Below are positions 8,968-17,779 of a DNA stretch of 64,000 nt, one piece after another. Made by a program: the position numbers and the translations under genes. Location: NCBI RefSeq assembly GCF_000389965.1, contig NC_021191.1:6883501-6947500 (forward strand), given 5' to 3'. Source of the stretch: Actinoplanes sp. N902-109 (GTDB lineage Bacteria; Actinomycetota; Actinomycetes; Mycobacteriales; Micromonosporaceae). Position 1 is the first letter of the stretch. Every line of letters starts with the position of its first letter. The notes beneath the pieces are model-generated. The model saw only the letters and a list, made by a program, of their open reading frames with translations. It had not been told where the DNA came from and made no database searches.

Positions 8968-9734
8968 CAGTGGACTCCTGGTGCGAGGAGCCACGGCTCC
9001 AAGGCATCGGCTACCCGGTTCGGCATGCCGAACGGTGCAGCGGCCGGCTCGACGTCACCGCGGCCGCGACCGCCGCGCTGCGACTGGGTGGACTGCCACA
9101 GGTGGGTGACGAGTTCCTTGGCTGCCCAGCGGATTCCGTCTGGGATGGGCCGCCGGCCAGCCTCGTACGACGCCGCGGCGTCGGGTAGCCACGACCAGGG
9201 CCACGGCGAGTCGAAATCGAGCTGTCCGGTGTCCGGCCAGAGCCGGTAGCGGCCCGGGTCGAGGGTCACGCCGTTGCGGGTGATCGACACGATCGACAGC
9301 ACCGGCGCCTGGTTGAGCCATGCGATCTTGTCGCCGGGGCGGACCTCCAGCCGCTCGCCGGTGATGGTGCGCGGCACGACCGGGCCGACCAGGTCCTCGA
9401 CCATGGCCTCCGCGGTGCCGATGAAGTCGAGCAGCTCGCGGTCGTTGGCGGTGGTGGTGATGTTCGCGTGCTGCTTGACGTCGGCCAGGCCCACGATGTG
9501 CAGCGCCGTGGCGACCACGTGGAACTGGTCCGACGCCACGAACCCTGGCCCGGCGAAGACGTACAGGTAGTCGCCCGGCTGGGTCGGGGTGAATACGGCC
9601 GTCCAGGCGCCACTGCCGTAGGTTGCTGCTGGCGTGTTGATCGAGCCGTCCGGCGCGGTGACCGTGCAGGAGACGCCGGCCTGGACGGTGGAGGACGCCG
9701 CGAGCGGCACTGCCTCACCAACGCGGTAGGTCAC
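8967..9734 (-). CDS. Head-tail connector/adaptor with Ig-like N-terminus
   Basis: 255 residues from a GTG start (GGGGGACGCT GTG). Residues 1-80 look like a beta-sandwich Ig-like domain (VSCTVTAPDGSINTPAATYG, WTAVFTPTQPGDYLYVF). The rest has the helical head-tail adaptor layout (LADVKQHANITTTANDRELL, IGTAEAMVEDLVGPVVPR, IRWAAKELVTHLWQ) typical of HK97 gp6-like connectors. It is two genes downstream of the capsid gene, as expected. The Ig-like fusion is common on phage surface proteins and less so on connectors. Confidence 0.75.
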   Translation of the reverse strand: MTYRVGEAVPLAASSTVQAGVSCTVTAPDGSINTPAATYGSGAWTAVFTPTQPGDYLYVFAGPGFVASDQFHVVATALHIVGLADVKQHANITTTANDRELLDFIGTAEAMVEDLVGPVVPRTITGERLEVRPGDKIAWLNQAPVLSIVSITRNGVTLDPGRYRLWPDTGQLDFDSPWPWSWLPDAAASYEAGRRPIPDGIRWAAKELVTHLWQSTQSQRGGRGRGDVEPAAAPFGMPNRVADALEPWLLAPGVH

Positions 9735-9762
9735 AGCGTCCCCCGTCCGTCGCAGTCCGACA

Positions 9763-10149
9763 TCACTTCGACGTGGTCGACTTGCTGTCGTCGGTGGTGA
9801 GCGCCTTGACGGTCGCCTCGGCCGCCTTGGCCGCGTCGCTCGCCGCAGCCTCGTGGGCCTTGGTCAGCTCGGCGATGGTCGGGTCCTGCTCGGCCGTCTC
9901 GCCCTGCTCGGCGACGTCGACGCCCCGCTGCTGGGCGTCGACCGCGGACACGGCCTGCTCGGCGTACTGTCGCTTGGTCGCCGCCAGAGCGGCGTCGCGA
10001 TCGCCGATCAGCTCCGGGTTGTGCTGGTCCGGCGTGCCATCTGGACGCAGCGACAGCATCGCCACCCGGTCGTGGTCACCGTGGGCCGGCACGGCGGTGT
10101 TCCCCGTAGCTCCGGAAGCCGTGCTTTTGCTGGCGTTGTTGTCCGCCAT
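9763..10149 (-). CDS. Small alanine-rich head-module protein
   Basis: 128 residues from ATG 10149 with a clear ribosome-binding site (AAGGGGACGATCCG). The sequence is low-complexity, Ala/Asp/Lys/Thr-rich, and helical in the C-terminal half (IAELTKAHEAAASDAAKAAE). No domain is recognised. It lies between the capsid and connector genes, where some phages encode a head fibre or small packaged protein. Confidence 0.6.
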   Translation of the reverse strand: MADNNASKSTASGATGNTAVPAHGDHDRVAMLSLRPDGTPDQHNPELIGDRDAALAATKRQYAEQAVSAVDAQQRGVDVAEQGETAEQDPTIAELTKAHEAAASDAAKAAEATVKALTTDDSKSTTSK

Positions 10150-10187
10150 CGGATCGTCCCCTTTCCCTGGGTGCGTACGAACCTGGA

Positions 10188-11420
10188 TCAGGCCGTCGCG
10201 GTGGTCTGCAGGACCTTGAATGCCTGGTTGTTCTGCACCGTGCCGTCGGCACGCGCGTAGCCGAAGAACGCTGACTGCAGGTACTCGGCGTACCGCTCGT
10301 CGAGGCGGACGTTCTGGATGTCCTTGACCTGGCGGATGGCGTACGCCTCACGGATGTCGCCGAAGCCGATGGACTTCGAGCTGGCCGCGAGAGTCGCCAT
10401 GTGGTTGTTGATGCGGACCGCATATCCGTTGAGCGTCGCGGGGATGCCGGCCTGCTGCGACGGCTGCCACAGGTAGTCGCCCTGACCGTTCTTGAGCTTG
10501 CGGACTGCCTTGCGGGCGCTCTGGTGCATCATGTACTTGAGGTTGTTCCCGCCCCCGTACGCAGGGTCGAGCGACTCCTCCAGGTCGATGATGTTGTCGT
10601 ACGAGACGCCGCCCGTGGTCGCGAACGACCCGGTGCTCGTTGCACCGACCTGTGCGGTGGTGATCAGTCCGTCCGGCTGGTTGGTGCCGGTGCCGACGGT
10701 GAAGTGCCGGTTCATGACCCGGCCGAGGCGCTCGCCGAGCTTGCGCGCCAGCCAGCGCGGGAAGTCCGGCCGGTCCTGCATGAGCTGGTACGACGCGCGC
10801 ACCATCAACGACGTGTACATGTAGGCGTCGAGGTTGTTGGTGCCGAGCGTGACGTCCTGCTCGGTCATGGCGGTGTTCTCGCCGAGGATCGCGCCCTCGT
10901 TTGCGGTGTCGTCGTTCGTCGCCCACGGCAGCGTCGCGCCGGTGTCGGTGACGATGAGTTCGGCCTCGTCGAGCATCGGCCCGTACCACTTCATGACCTC
11001 GACGATGATGTCGCGGAACTCCGGCGGGACCAGGTAGCCGCCGGCGGCACCGCTGCTGACACCGGCCGCATTCTTGAACTGGGTGAAGTTCGAGCGCATG
11101 AGCACCCGCTGCTCCGGCGACAGCGCGTCCCGGCCCCCGGTGAGGTACGTGACGTACGCCTCCGCGTACCCGGAATCGTCGTTGTCGTCCGCGTCGGCAC
11201 CGGCGGGGACCACACCAGACCGGTCGATCCGGTTGTTCAGCTCCTCCTTCTTGGCGTGACGCTCGGCCCGCTCGACCTGCTGGTCGAGCCGGTCGTACTC
11301 GGCCTCCAGCCGGTCATACGTGGCGTCGTCATCGGCGTTCCGGTCGGGCCGGTCCATGATCTCCGTCATCTGCGACCAGACGTTGGCCCGCTGCTCGCGG
11401 AGATCCTTTGCTGTCGGCAT
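10188..11420 (-). CDS. HK97-fold major capsid protein
   Basis: 410 residues with a strong ribosome-binding site (GGAAGGAAAGAGCGC ATG). Residues 1-75 form a charged coiled coil (DLREQRANVWSQMTEIMD), matching the fused scaffolding delta domain of HK97-type capsids. The body has the expected segments GGYLVPPEFRDIIVEVMKW, MYTSLMVRASYQLMQDRPD and GTGTNQPDGLI. It lies right after the ClpP-like protease, which would remove the delta domain during maturation. Length and order both fit the family. Confidence 0.95.
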   Translation of the reverse strand: MPTAKDLREQRANVWSQMTEIMDRPDRNADDDATYDRLEAEYDRLDQQVERAERHAKKEELNNRIDRSGVVPAGADADDNDDSGYAEAYVTYLTGGRDALSPEQRVLMRSNFTQFKNAAGVSSGAAGGYLVPPEFRDIIVEVMKWYGPMLDEAELIVTDTGATLPWATNDDTANEGAILGENTAMTEQDVTLGTNNLDAYMYTSLMVRASYQLMQDRPDFPRWLARKLGERLGRVMNRHFTVGTGTNQPDGLITTAQVGATSTGSFATTGGVSYDNIIDLEESLDPAYGGGNNLKYMMHQSARKAVRKLKNGQGDYLWQPSQQAGIPATLNGYAVRINNHMATLAASSKSIGFGDIREAYAIRQVKDIQNVRLDERYAEYLQSAFFGYARADGTVQNNQAFKVLQTTATA

Positions 11421-11485
11421 GCGCTCTTTCCTTCCGTGAGCATGCGGAACCGCCCAGCGCTATGCCGGGTGGTGGTCAAGTGGGG

Positions 11486-12292
11486 TTATGCGGCGGCGTG
11501 TGCCGCAGCACGGCGTGCATGCCGGTTGGTGCGGCGCGCGTCGAACCGGTCGCGCCGCTCGTCGACGGCCTGGGCAGGTGGGGCTGGACGATCCGCGACC
11601 GCGGCGGCCGGGGCGGGCGCTTGCGCGCGGCCGCGGTGCTTGAACACGGACAGGTCGAAAGCGGCTGCCACGATCTCGTCGTCGGCCAGCTGGCCGCCTT
11701 CGACCTCGTCGGCCAGGCCGGCGGCCACGGCCTCGTCGGCGGTGTACCAGGTCTCCGCGAGCATCAGGCTGCGCCAGTCGCCGAGCGCCCCGCCGGCCTT
11801 GTCGGCGTACATCGAGGCGATGTTGTCGGACAGCTTGTCGAGCCGCTCCCCCATGCTGTGCATGTCGGCGGCCGGGCCGATCGCGATGCCCCAGGCGTCG
11901 TGGATCATCAGCTCGGTGTTGCGGCCCATCACCAGCTTGTCGACGCCCACCGCGATGAACGACGCCGCCGACGCGGCGAGCCCGTCGACCACCGCGGTGA
12001 CGGTGGCCGGGTGCCGGCGCAGCGCGTTGAGGATCGCGACGCCCTCGAACACCTCACCGCCGGGGCTGTTGATGTGCAGCGTGATCTCGTCGACGTCGCC
12101 GAGCTCGCCGAGCGCCTGGTTGAACTCCTTCGCGGAGATGCCCCAGTAGCCGCCCCAGGAGTCGATGACGTCGTCGATGTGAACCTTGGCGCTGGTGCCG
12201 TCGGTCTCCGTGATCACCTCGGCGCGCACGGGCCGCTTCACGGCCTCGCTAGGCGCGACCGAGCCGCGGAATCGGTACGGGTGGCTAGGCAT
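11486..12292 (-). CDS. ClpP-like prohead protease
   Basis: 268 residues starting MPSHPYRFRG at 12292, chosen for the AAGGAG eight bases upstream; it overlaps the portal stop by eight bases. It is a serine protease of the ClpP/crotonase fold: INSPGGEVFEG forms the oxyanion region, GLAASAASFIAVG carries the nucleophile Ser, and ELMIHDAWG carries the catalytic His. The C-terminal third is low-complexity and ends in an Arg/Ala/His-rich tail. It processes the head during assembly and sits between portal and capsid genes, as in HK97-like modules. Confidence 0.95.
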   Translation of the reverse strand: MPSHPYRFRGSVAPSEAVKRPVRAEVITETDGTSAKVHIDDVIDSWGGYWGISAKEFNQALGELGDVDEITLHINSPGGEVFEGVAILNALRRHPATVTAVVDGLAASAASFIAVGVDKLVMGRNTELMIHDAWGIAIGPAADMHSMGERLDKLSDNIASMYADKAGGALGDWRSLMLAETWYTADEAVAAGLADEVEGGQLADDEIVAAAFDLSVFKHRGRAQAPAPAAAVADRPAPPAQAVDERRDRFDARRTNRHARRAAAHAAA

Positions 12293-13523
12293 CGGCCGGT
12301 GCTCCTTCGATCGCATCGAGCGCCCCGAGCAGGCCCATGTTGAGCGGCCGGTAGCGGACGTCGCCGCCCTCGACCGGTGCCATGTCTTCGAGGCGGCGGA
12401 TGTCGTTGGTGGACAGCACGCCGATCTCCCACAACTTGCGGTAGAACTCGGCGCGCTGCTGGGTGTCGCCGCGCAGCAGCCCCTCGACGCCGTACCGCGC
12501 GTACACCGCTTCCGGGCGCAGCAGCCGGGACACGCGCTGTTCCATGCGGGTCAGCCAGGGGCGCAGCGTGTAGATGACGAAGCCGATGCCCTGCTGCTCG
12601 ATGCCGGTTCCCCAGCTGGTCGACTTCTCGGTCTGCGCGAGCATGTGCGGGGGCAGCCCGAACATGCGGGCGACCTCGTCGATTTGGAACGTGCGGGACT
12701 CGATGAACTGCGCGTCTTCTGGCGGGATGCTCAGCTGCTGAAACTTCGCGCCGTTGTCGAGCACGACGACGTCGTGCGCGTTCGCGAGCCCAGATGCCTT
12801 GGCTTTCCAACGGGACTTGAGCGCGTCGGCCTGCTCCGGCTTGAGCCGCTGCTCGGTCTGCAGGATGCCGGCGGCCAGCGAGCCCGAGCCGAACAGTGAG
12901 GCGCCGTAGCGTTCAGCAGCCATCGCAAGGCCGATGCCTTCGCGGGCGAGCCGGATCGGGGAGACGCCGCACACGCCGTCGTAGCCGAATCCAGGGATGT
13001 GCAGGATCGTCGCGTCGGTGTGCTCGACCTGCCCGCCGTCGATCTCATAGACCTTGCTCGCGGTCTCGGATTCCCGGCCGGCTCGGACGCGGGACGGGTG
13101 GATCGGCCAGAGTTCGCGGATCCGGCCGTTCTGGTCGGTGAGCTTGCGCAGGTAGGCGTTGCCCCACAGCAGCACGTGGGCGTAGATGATCTCCCACAGC
13201 TCGAACGGAGTCAGGTCCGGGTGCGGATCGGATAGCAGCTGCGCGGACAAGCTGCGGTCCGACAGCTTCACGCGCACGTCGTCCTCGCGGCGGTAGGCGT
13301 GCAGCGGCAGCGACGCGCTCGTACCGGCGATCAGGTTGACCGCCCGCCAGACGGCCATCATGCCGAGCGAGTTCTCCTCGGTGACGCGCACGCCGGAGGC
13401 GACCTTCGGCCCGCCGAGCCACTCGACGAGCGCGGCCGATGTCAGCGGCATCGCCGGGTTCTCGATCGACGTGGTGTTGCGGACGTCGCGAAAGGCTTCG
13501 GCGGCAGCGCGGATGAGCGTCAT
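12285..13523 (-). CDS. HK97-family portal protein
   Basis: 412 residues forming the dodecameric ring through which DNA enters the head. Recognisable family segments are VWRAVNLIAGTSASLPLHAY, LLSDPHPDLTPFELWEII, LLWGNAYLRK, LHIPGFGYDGVCGVSPI, FQIDEVARMFGLPPHMLA and TLRPWLTRMEQRV. The start at 13523 overlaps the stop of the small membrane protein upstream (TGATG). Length and position between terminase and protease are standard. Confidence 0.95.
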   Translation of the reverse strand: MTLIRAAAEAFRDVRNTTSIENPAMPLTSAALVEWLGGPKVASGVRVTEENSLGMMAVWRAVNLIAGTSASLPLHAYRREDDVRVKLSDRSLSAQLLSDPHPDLTPFELWEIIYAHVLLWGNAYLRKLTDQNGRIRELWPIHPSRVRAGRESETASKVYEIDGGQVEHTDATILHIPGFGYDGVCGVSPIRLAREGIGLAMAAERYGASLFGSGSLAAGILQTEQRLKPEQADALKSRWKAKASGLANAHDVVVLDNGAKFQQLSIPPEDAQFIESRTFQIDEVARMFGLPPHMLAQTEKSTSWGTGIEQQGIGFVIYTLRPWLTRMEQRVSRLLRPEAVYARYGVEGLLRGDTQQRAEFYRKLWEIGVLSTNDIRRLEDMAPVEGGDVRYRPLNMGLLGALDAIEGAPADA

Positions 13524-13762
13524 CAGGCGATCCGGCGGACCTTGTCAGGATCCTCGACCTCGCGGGTCGCCGCGGCCGCACGCCGGGCCGCGATCCACGC
13601 AGCACCGACGACCTGACCGAGCCGAGCCGGCGAGCTGGCGCGGGTGTTCGCCTGCACGACGAGCAGCAGGCCGGCGCCGAGCAGCACCAGCGGCGGCCAC
13701 ACGAACCACAGGAAGCCGAGGACCAGCGCGAAACCGGCCGCCTCGGTGAGGTTCTTACGCAC
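13523..13762 (-). CDS. Small membrane protein between terminase and portal
   Basis: 79 residues from a GTG at 13762 with GAGGAG eight bases upstream; the open frame extends further but without a start signal. It reads RKNLTEAAGFALVLGFLWFVW followed by PLVLLGAGLLLVVQA, giving two closely spaced hydrophobic segments and a basic C-terminus. Its function is unknown. Small membrane proteins between terminase and portal occur in some actinophages, perhaps for membrane contact or superinfection functions. That idea is speculation. Confidence 0.7.
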   Translation of the reverse strand: MRKNLTEAAGFALVLGFLWFVWPPLVLLGAGLLLVVQANTRASSPARLGQVVGAAWIAARRAAAATREVEDPDKVRRIA

Positions 13763-13773
13763 GAGTGATCTCC

Positions 13774-15225
13774 TCACCAGATGTTGAAGCCGTCGGACTC
13801 GGGCCGCTGCACGCGCGGGGTCGCATGGCCGAAGAGCGCCAGCGACGCCGCGCCGATCGTCGAGATGTCGACCGTCGCGGCCCGCCGGTCCCACGCCCAC
13901 GAGTTGCCGACGTTCCGCTGGACCGCGCCGGCCGCGGCGTCGGTGAGTTCCGGCTGGCCGATGTGGTGCACGTCCCGGGCGGCGACGTCGGGCCCGGCGA
14001 TGCCGTCGTAGAGCAGCCCGCACCCGGTCACGACGTCACCCGGGCTGGCGCGGTGGACTTCCAGGCCGGCGGCCTCGCATTCCTCGGCCACCGCCTTGTC
14101 GTCGACCACGATCACCGCCAGGTCGTGCCGGTCATCCATCTCCTTCAGCCGCGGCACAATCCACCGGGTGCCGGGCCGGAAGTCGATGACGTCGGTGTCC
14201 GCGTCGCCGGTGACCTCGATCTGCCGGCCGCCTTCCTCCCGGGCGCCGGCGGCGGCGATGGCGGAGTACGAGCGGTCGGGTGGCACGTACACGCCGAGCG
14301 CCGGCCGGCCGACGATCTGCGAGGTGGGCGGGACCTGCGCGGCCGTCCAGTCGGCCTCGGGGATGACGAGCCATTCGGCGTCGGCGGGGGTCGGCCAGAT
14401 GCCGCCGCACTCGCGGGCGAACAGCGCGTCGCCGAGTTCCCGGCGCAGGTCTTGAAGCTTTTCGAGGGTGAGGCGGATACCGAGCGCCGGGTTGACCGCA
14501 GCGAGGACTTTTGGGTCGCGCAGGTCAGCGCCCTGCGGGTTGGACCACTCCAGGTAGGCCGTGCGTTCCGACTCGCCGGCCAGTGCCCGGCGGCGCAGCT
14601 GGGTGAGGTACTGGCCGTCGAACTTCGGCGGCGTCGAGGTGATCCACACCTGCGCGCCCTCGATCGCCAGGAGCGTCGGGAGCAGGTCGGCCATCACTTC
14701 GAGGGCCATCTCAAGGGCCTCGTCGAGGAACAGCGTGGCGGCGGACAGGCCGCGGCCGCCGTCGCGGCCCCGGGTGCGGAACTCGCAGAGCTGGCCGCTC
14801 ATGGTCTCGATGGACGCTTCGCCGGCCGACTCGACGATGCGCTTGATGCGGCGGGTCAGGTCGTCGGACCCGTCGATGAGGTTCTTGACCCGCTTGAAGG
14901 TGCCCATTGCTGTGTCGACGCGGTGCGCCGAATAGATGATCTTCGGGTCGCCGAACAGGAACAGGCCGCCGAATATGCGGGCCTCGGCGACGCCGCCCTT
15001 GCCGTTCTGCCGCTGCACGAGCAGCGCGACGATGAACGCCACCCACGCGCCGAACCGGTCCTCGCCCAGACCGGAGTGCAGCGACAGTTTCTGCCACGGG
15101 TCGAGCGTCGGGCCGAGCGACTCGTACAGCTCGATCGTCTCGACCGCCGCGTTGGAGTACGCCGGCGGGACGAGCAGGTGCTGCGGTTCCTGGCGGCCGA
15201 GCAGCCGCGGCCCGGCGATCGGCAT
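13774..15225 (-). CDS. Terminase large subunit
   Basis: 483 residues forming the DNA-packaging motor. The N-terminal ATPase shows a Walker A-like LVQRQNGKGG and Walker B AATLFLDEAL, followed by the coupling segment VWITSTPPKFDGQYL. The C-terminal nuclease half carries acidic positions (VTGDADTDVIDF, VIVVDDKAVAEEC). It starts at the TGATG overlap with the small subunit. The protein is slightly shorter than many terminases but complete in its motifs. Confidence 0.95.
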   Translation of the reverse strand: MPIAGPRLLGRQEPQHLLVPPAYSNAAVETIELYESLGPTLDPWQKLSLHSGLGEDRFGAWVAFIVALLVQRQNGKGGVAEARIFGGLFLFGDPKIIYSAHRVDTAMGTFKRVKNLIDGSDDLTRRIKRIVESAGEASIETMSGQLCEFRTRGRDGGRGLSAATLFLDEALEMALEVMADLLPTLLAIEGAQVWITSTPPKFDGQYLTQLRRRALAGESERTAYLEWSNPQGADLRDPKVLAAVNPALGIRLTLEKLQDLRRELGDALFARECGGIWPTPADAEWLVIPEADWTAAQVPPTSQIVGRPALGVYVPPDRSYSAIAAAGAREEGGRQIEVTGDADTDVIDFRPGTRWIVPRLKEMDDRHDLAVIVVDDKAVAEECEAAGLEVHRASPGDVVTGCGLLYDGIAGPDVAARDVHHIGQPELTDAAAGAVQRNVGNSWAWDRRAATVDISTIGAASLALFGHATPRVQRPESDGFNIW

Positions 15226-15701
15226 CAGCTGGCCTTGGCGAGGATCTGGTCCAGGCGGCGCAGCGAGCGCCGGAGCCGGACCTCGTCGACGGGCCCGGCC
15301 TGCTGCGTCGGCACCTCGGTGATCTGGGCCAGCAGCCCGCGCAGCTCCTTGACTGCTGCCGGAAGCGCACCGCCCTCGTCGATGCGCTGCGCCACCCGCA
15401 CGCAGATCGCGCCGAGAATCCCGCGCGGGTCTTCCTCGTCGAAGCCGAGCTTCACGACGTACGCGGTGACGGCCTGCTCGATCGGGCCCGGCTGCCGCTC
15501 GTCAACCGGCTCGGGCGTCAGTGCGGCCGACACGATGTCGGCGGGCGCCGGGGCAACCGGCGGCGCGGCCGGTGCTGGGCTCGGCCGCTTGGGTGCGGCC
15601 GCCGCGATGTCACCGCGGCAGCGCGCCGGGTCGCACAGCGAGTGGTCGCCGGCGCGGTGCGCCCGTGACCGCCGCTGCCGTTCCGCTGCGGTGCTCGCCA
15701 T
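15225..15701 (-). CDS. Probable terminase small subunit
   Basis: 158 residues; ATG 15701 gives the N-terminus MASTAAERQRRSRAHRAGDH, a basic DNA-binding start followed by SLCDPARC. A Pro/Ala linker (about residues 35-55) leads to a helical C-terminal part (GILGAICVRVAQRIDEG, RLRRSLRRLDQILAKAS). The best ribosome-binding site (GGAGG) is about 25 bases upstream. It is spaced instead for a seven-codon GTG mini-ORF that ends TGATG on this start, so translation may be coupled. Adjacency to the large subunit and HNH gene supports the call. Confidence 0.75.
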   Translation of the reverse strand: MASTAAERQRRSRAHRAGDHSLCDPARCRGDIAAAAPKRPSPAPAAPPVAPAPADIVSAALTPEPVDERQPGPIEQAVTAYVVKLGFDEEDPRGILGAICVRVAQRIDEGGALPAAVKELRGLLAQITEVPTQQAGPVDEVRLRRSLRRLDQILAKAS

Positions 15702-15852
15702 CAGCGCGGGTAATCCGGTGTCACGTTCGCCTCCAGGGGGTGTCACAACCGCGCTGGCATGTCACAACAGCGCTCGGCGTCACGAACGGACAGAAAACTG
15801 ACCGCGGCGGTCAGGAGCCCGAAAGGCCCTGAAGTTTCGACCCGCCCCCGGG

Positions 15853-16161
15853 TCACCAGCGGCGTGAGTGCACGCGCTTTGCGGGCGCCGGGGGGCTTTG
15901 CGCGGCGCGGTTGCGGGTTGCCTTGGCCTGGCCGGCTCTGGTGTTGCAGGTGCCGTGTGCGAGGCCGCGGTAGCCGGATCGGTCGTCGGTGTGGTCGAGG
16001 TGCAGGCTTGCTGCTTCGCTTCGCCACATGGGTCGGCCGCATCGGGTGCAGGGGTCGCCGTCGCGTAGGTCTTCGAGGGCGCGGGCTCGGGCTTGCTGGT
16101 GTGCCCAGCCGTAGCCGCGGTCGGTGGTGGTGGGTTGGGGGGCGCGGCGTCTGGGTCGCAT
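15853..16161 (-). CDS. HNH endonuclease
   Basis: About 102 residues (start ATG 16161; a GTG two codons earlier is possible). The zinc-binding CTRCGRPM, the catalytic LHLDHTDD and AHGTCNTRAG form the HNH/beta-beta-alpha metal motif. In HK97-like phages an HNH gene next to the terminase genes is needed for cos cleavage together with terminase. Its position here as first gene of the late operon fits that role and suggests cos-type packaging. Confidence 0.92.
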   Translation of the reverse strand: MRPRRRAPQPTTTDRGYGWAHQQARARALEDLRDGDPCTRCGRPMWRSEAASLHLDHTDDRSGYRGLAHGTCNTRAGQAKATRNRAAQSPPAPAKRVHSRRW

Positions 16162-16250
16162 GCTCACCGCCTGATGCGGGCAGCTGGCGGGCTGGGGCTT
16201 CCCCTTCCCTGGCCCGCCAGCTGTTCCCTCGACCCCCCGGTCAGGTACGA

Positions 16251-16287
16251 CGAAGGCCCCTCACCGCGGGGGTGTGAGGGGCCTTCG
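16251..16287. terminator. Strong hairpin terminator between early and late phage modules
   Basis: Two 14-base arms, CGAAGGCCCCTCAC (16251-16264) and GTGAGGGGCCTTCG (16274-16287), pair perfectly around a 9-base loop. No T-run follows on either strand, which is common in actinomycetes. A second hairpin (TGCGGAC/GTCCGCA, 16298-16319) lies next to it. The pair separates the replication block from the HNH-terminase operon and probably ends leftward early transcription; late promoter elements may lie here too. Confidence 0.75.
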
Positions 16288-16352
16288 AGTGTCTGGCTGC
16301 GGACACAATCCGGTCCGCATGATCAAAGTGTTGCGGCCTGGTCAGAGCCTTG

Positions 16353-16928
16353 TCAAGTCGTCGGCTTCGGGTCTCCGGTGACCTCGTCGACCTTGATCGG
16401 TACCGTCCAGGGCTCATGCCCTGCAAGGTGACACGTCAGCAGGAGCGGGATAGACATCCAGTATCGGCTGCTGTAGTGCAACTCGAAGTCTGTGGGCTGC
16501 ACCAGCGCTGTGAATGAGTCGCCGCGGACCAGGTCTTTGCGCCCGACCATGTCGTCCATGCTGCCGTCGGGAAATTGGTAAGGCTGCTTCATGGTGAATC
16601 CGCGGACCGTGCCTTCAGGTCCCGGCCGAATAGAGGTGGTCACTCTGTCCAGACGCTGCAATGCCGCCGGTCCTACCAGTTCAAGGGATACCAAGATGAC
16701 GTATTCGCTGCCGTCCTTTTCGAGGTGGAAAGCACGTGCACTGGCGGTGAATTGCGGCTGCAGGTCGGCATGCCAGCGGCTCGATTCGATTTTCGTCAGT
16801 GCGCTTGCGGCCTTGGCGGCGTTTCGTGATGCACGCCAGGCGGCGACGGCGACAATAGCGCTCAATACGGTCCCAATGGCACTTGCGACGTCGGCGTTCA
16901 CCACTTCACGGTAGGCCATTCTCGCCAT
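16353..16928 (-). CDS. Prophage membrane-anchored protein of unknown function
   Basis: 191 residues starting at ATG 16928, which has AAGGA eight bases upstream; a second ATG lies three codons in. One N-terminal transmembrane helix (SAIGTVLSAIVAVAAW, about residues 18-35) is followed by RASRNAAKAASALTKIE and a beta-rich domain. This layout resembles many actinobacterial proteins with an N-terminal helix and a cytoplasmic or extracytoplasmic sandwich. It ends the early operon, just before the terminator. It may be a lysogenic-conversion or moron-type gene, but nothing shows this directly. Confidence 0.7.
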   Translation of the reverse strand: MARMAYREVVNADVASAIGTVLSAIVAVAAWRASRNAAKAASALTKIESSRWHADLQPQFTASARAFHLEKDGSEYVILVSLELVGPAALQRLDRVTTSIRPGPEGTVRGFTMKQPYQFPDGSMDDMVGRKDLVRGDSFTALVQPTDFELHYSSRYWMSIPLLLTCHLAGHEPWTVPIKVDEVTGDPKPTT

Positions 16929-17133
16929 CCGACACGTCCTTGCCGGTGACCCAAAGATGAATCTCGTGCAGGTCATACACCGTTGCCCGTCCGCGGCGGC
17001 CGTGGCGGCCGATGAACCCGCGACTTGCCGCTGACCGGATCGTGCCCTCGGCGCATGGCTTGCCGCGCAGGTGGGCGACATACGCCGCGGCGGTGGCGGC
17101 GTCAACGAGGTGGTCGGGTTCGCTACGCGGCAT
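16906..17133 (-). CDS. Small winged-helix/excisionase-like DNA-binding protein
   Basis: 75 residues: HLVDAATAAAYVAHLRGKPC, then AEGTIRSAASRGFIGRHGRRG and ATVYDLHEIHLWV. This is the pattern of MerR/Xis-type helix-turn-helix proteins that read DNA with a helix and a basic wing. It overlaps both neighbours by 11 or more bases. It is a candidate recombination directionality factor or late regulator. The role is not proven by sequence. Confidence 0.75.
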   Translation of the reverse strand: MPRSEPDHLVDAATAAAYVAHLRGKPCAEGTIRSAASRGFIGRHGRRGRATVYDLHEIHLWVTGKDVSDGENGLP

Positions 17134-17779
17134 CGCCGGTATCCTGCTCGGCGCGGCGCCGGTCGGCCTGGCGGATGAGCCGGCCGAGGAACATGTATCG
17201 GTCGGGGGTCCACAGTGCGTCGCAGTGTCGGCAGCAGACGACCTCGATGTGGCGCCAGGTGACGTAAGGGTTGACCGGGCGGCCGTGGCTGTCGAGCTTG
17301 GCGTAGCGCAGCTGTCCCTCGTCGCCGGGCTGGACCAGCTTGGTGAGCGGCTCGTCGTGGTTGGGGCAGTGCATGTCGGTGGCCTGGTCGGGCCGGTCGA
17401 GGCCGAGCGCGCGCCTGCAGGAGCTGAGCCAGCCGTGCGCGGCTGCGGCGAGCCGTTCGGCGTCTCGTGCGCGGCCGCGCTGCGCCAGCTGGTCGTGCAG
17501 GCCGGCCAGGCGGCGGAGCGCGTTGACCACGTTGCCGGTCGGCGGGTAGGTGACGCCGAGGACGTCTTCGGCCCAGCGTGTCCAGTCCGGGATGGCGCGA
17601 CGCAGGTCGGTGATGACGGCGGCGACCTCGACGTTGAGCGGCACGGTGTGCACGTTCTCCGAGGTGGCTACGCGCTCGTCGCTGCTGGGGCCAGTGTCAC
17701 GGGGCAGGGCGGTGGGCAGGGCGGGCCAGAGCACGAGCAGTTCCTGGACGAGGTCGTCGAGGTGAGCATTGGTCGTCAT
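17123..17779 (-). CDS. Prophage zinc-ribbon protein, unknown function
   Basis: 218 residues; ATG 17779 with GGAGG upstream overlaps the stop of the replication initiator gene (ATGA). The N-terminal part is helical (LDDLVQELLVLWPALPTALP). The C-terminal part has MHCPNHDEPL and VCCRHCDALW, a likely four-Cys/His zinc ribbon, then a basic helix. Being co-translated with the initiator, it may be a replication accessory protein. That is inferred from context only. Confidence 0.7.
   Translation of the reverse strand: MTTNAHLDDLVQELLVLWPALPTALPRDTGPSSDERVATSENVHTVPLNVEVAAVITDLRRAIPDWTRWAEDVLGVTYPPTGNVVNALRRLAGLHDQLAQRGRARDAERLAAAAHGWLSSCRRALGLDRPDQATDMHCPNHDEPLTKLVQPGDEGQLRYAKLDSHGRPVNPYVTWRHIEVVCCRHCDALWTPDRYMFLGRLIRQADRRRAEQDTGDAA

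Noticed and set aside
13765..15801. 678-codon plus-strand frame opposite the terminase genes
   Set aside because: Antisense to a well-supported terminase; no recognisable protein features.
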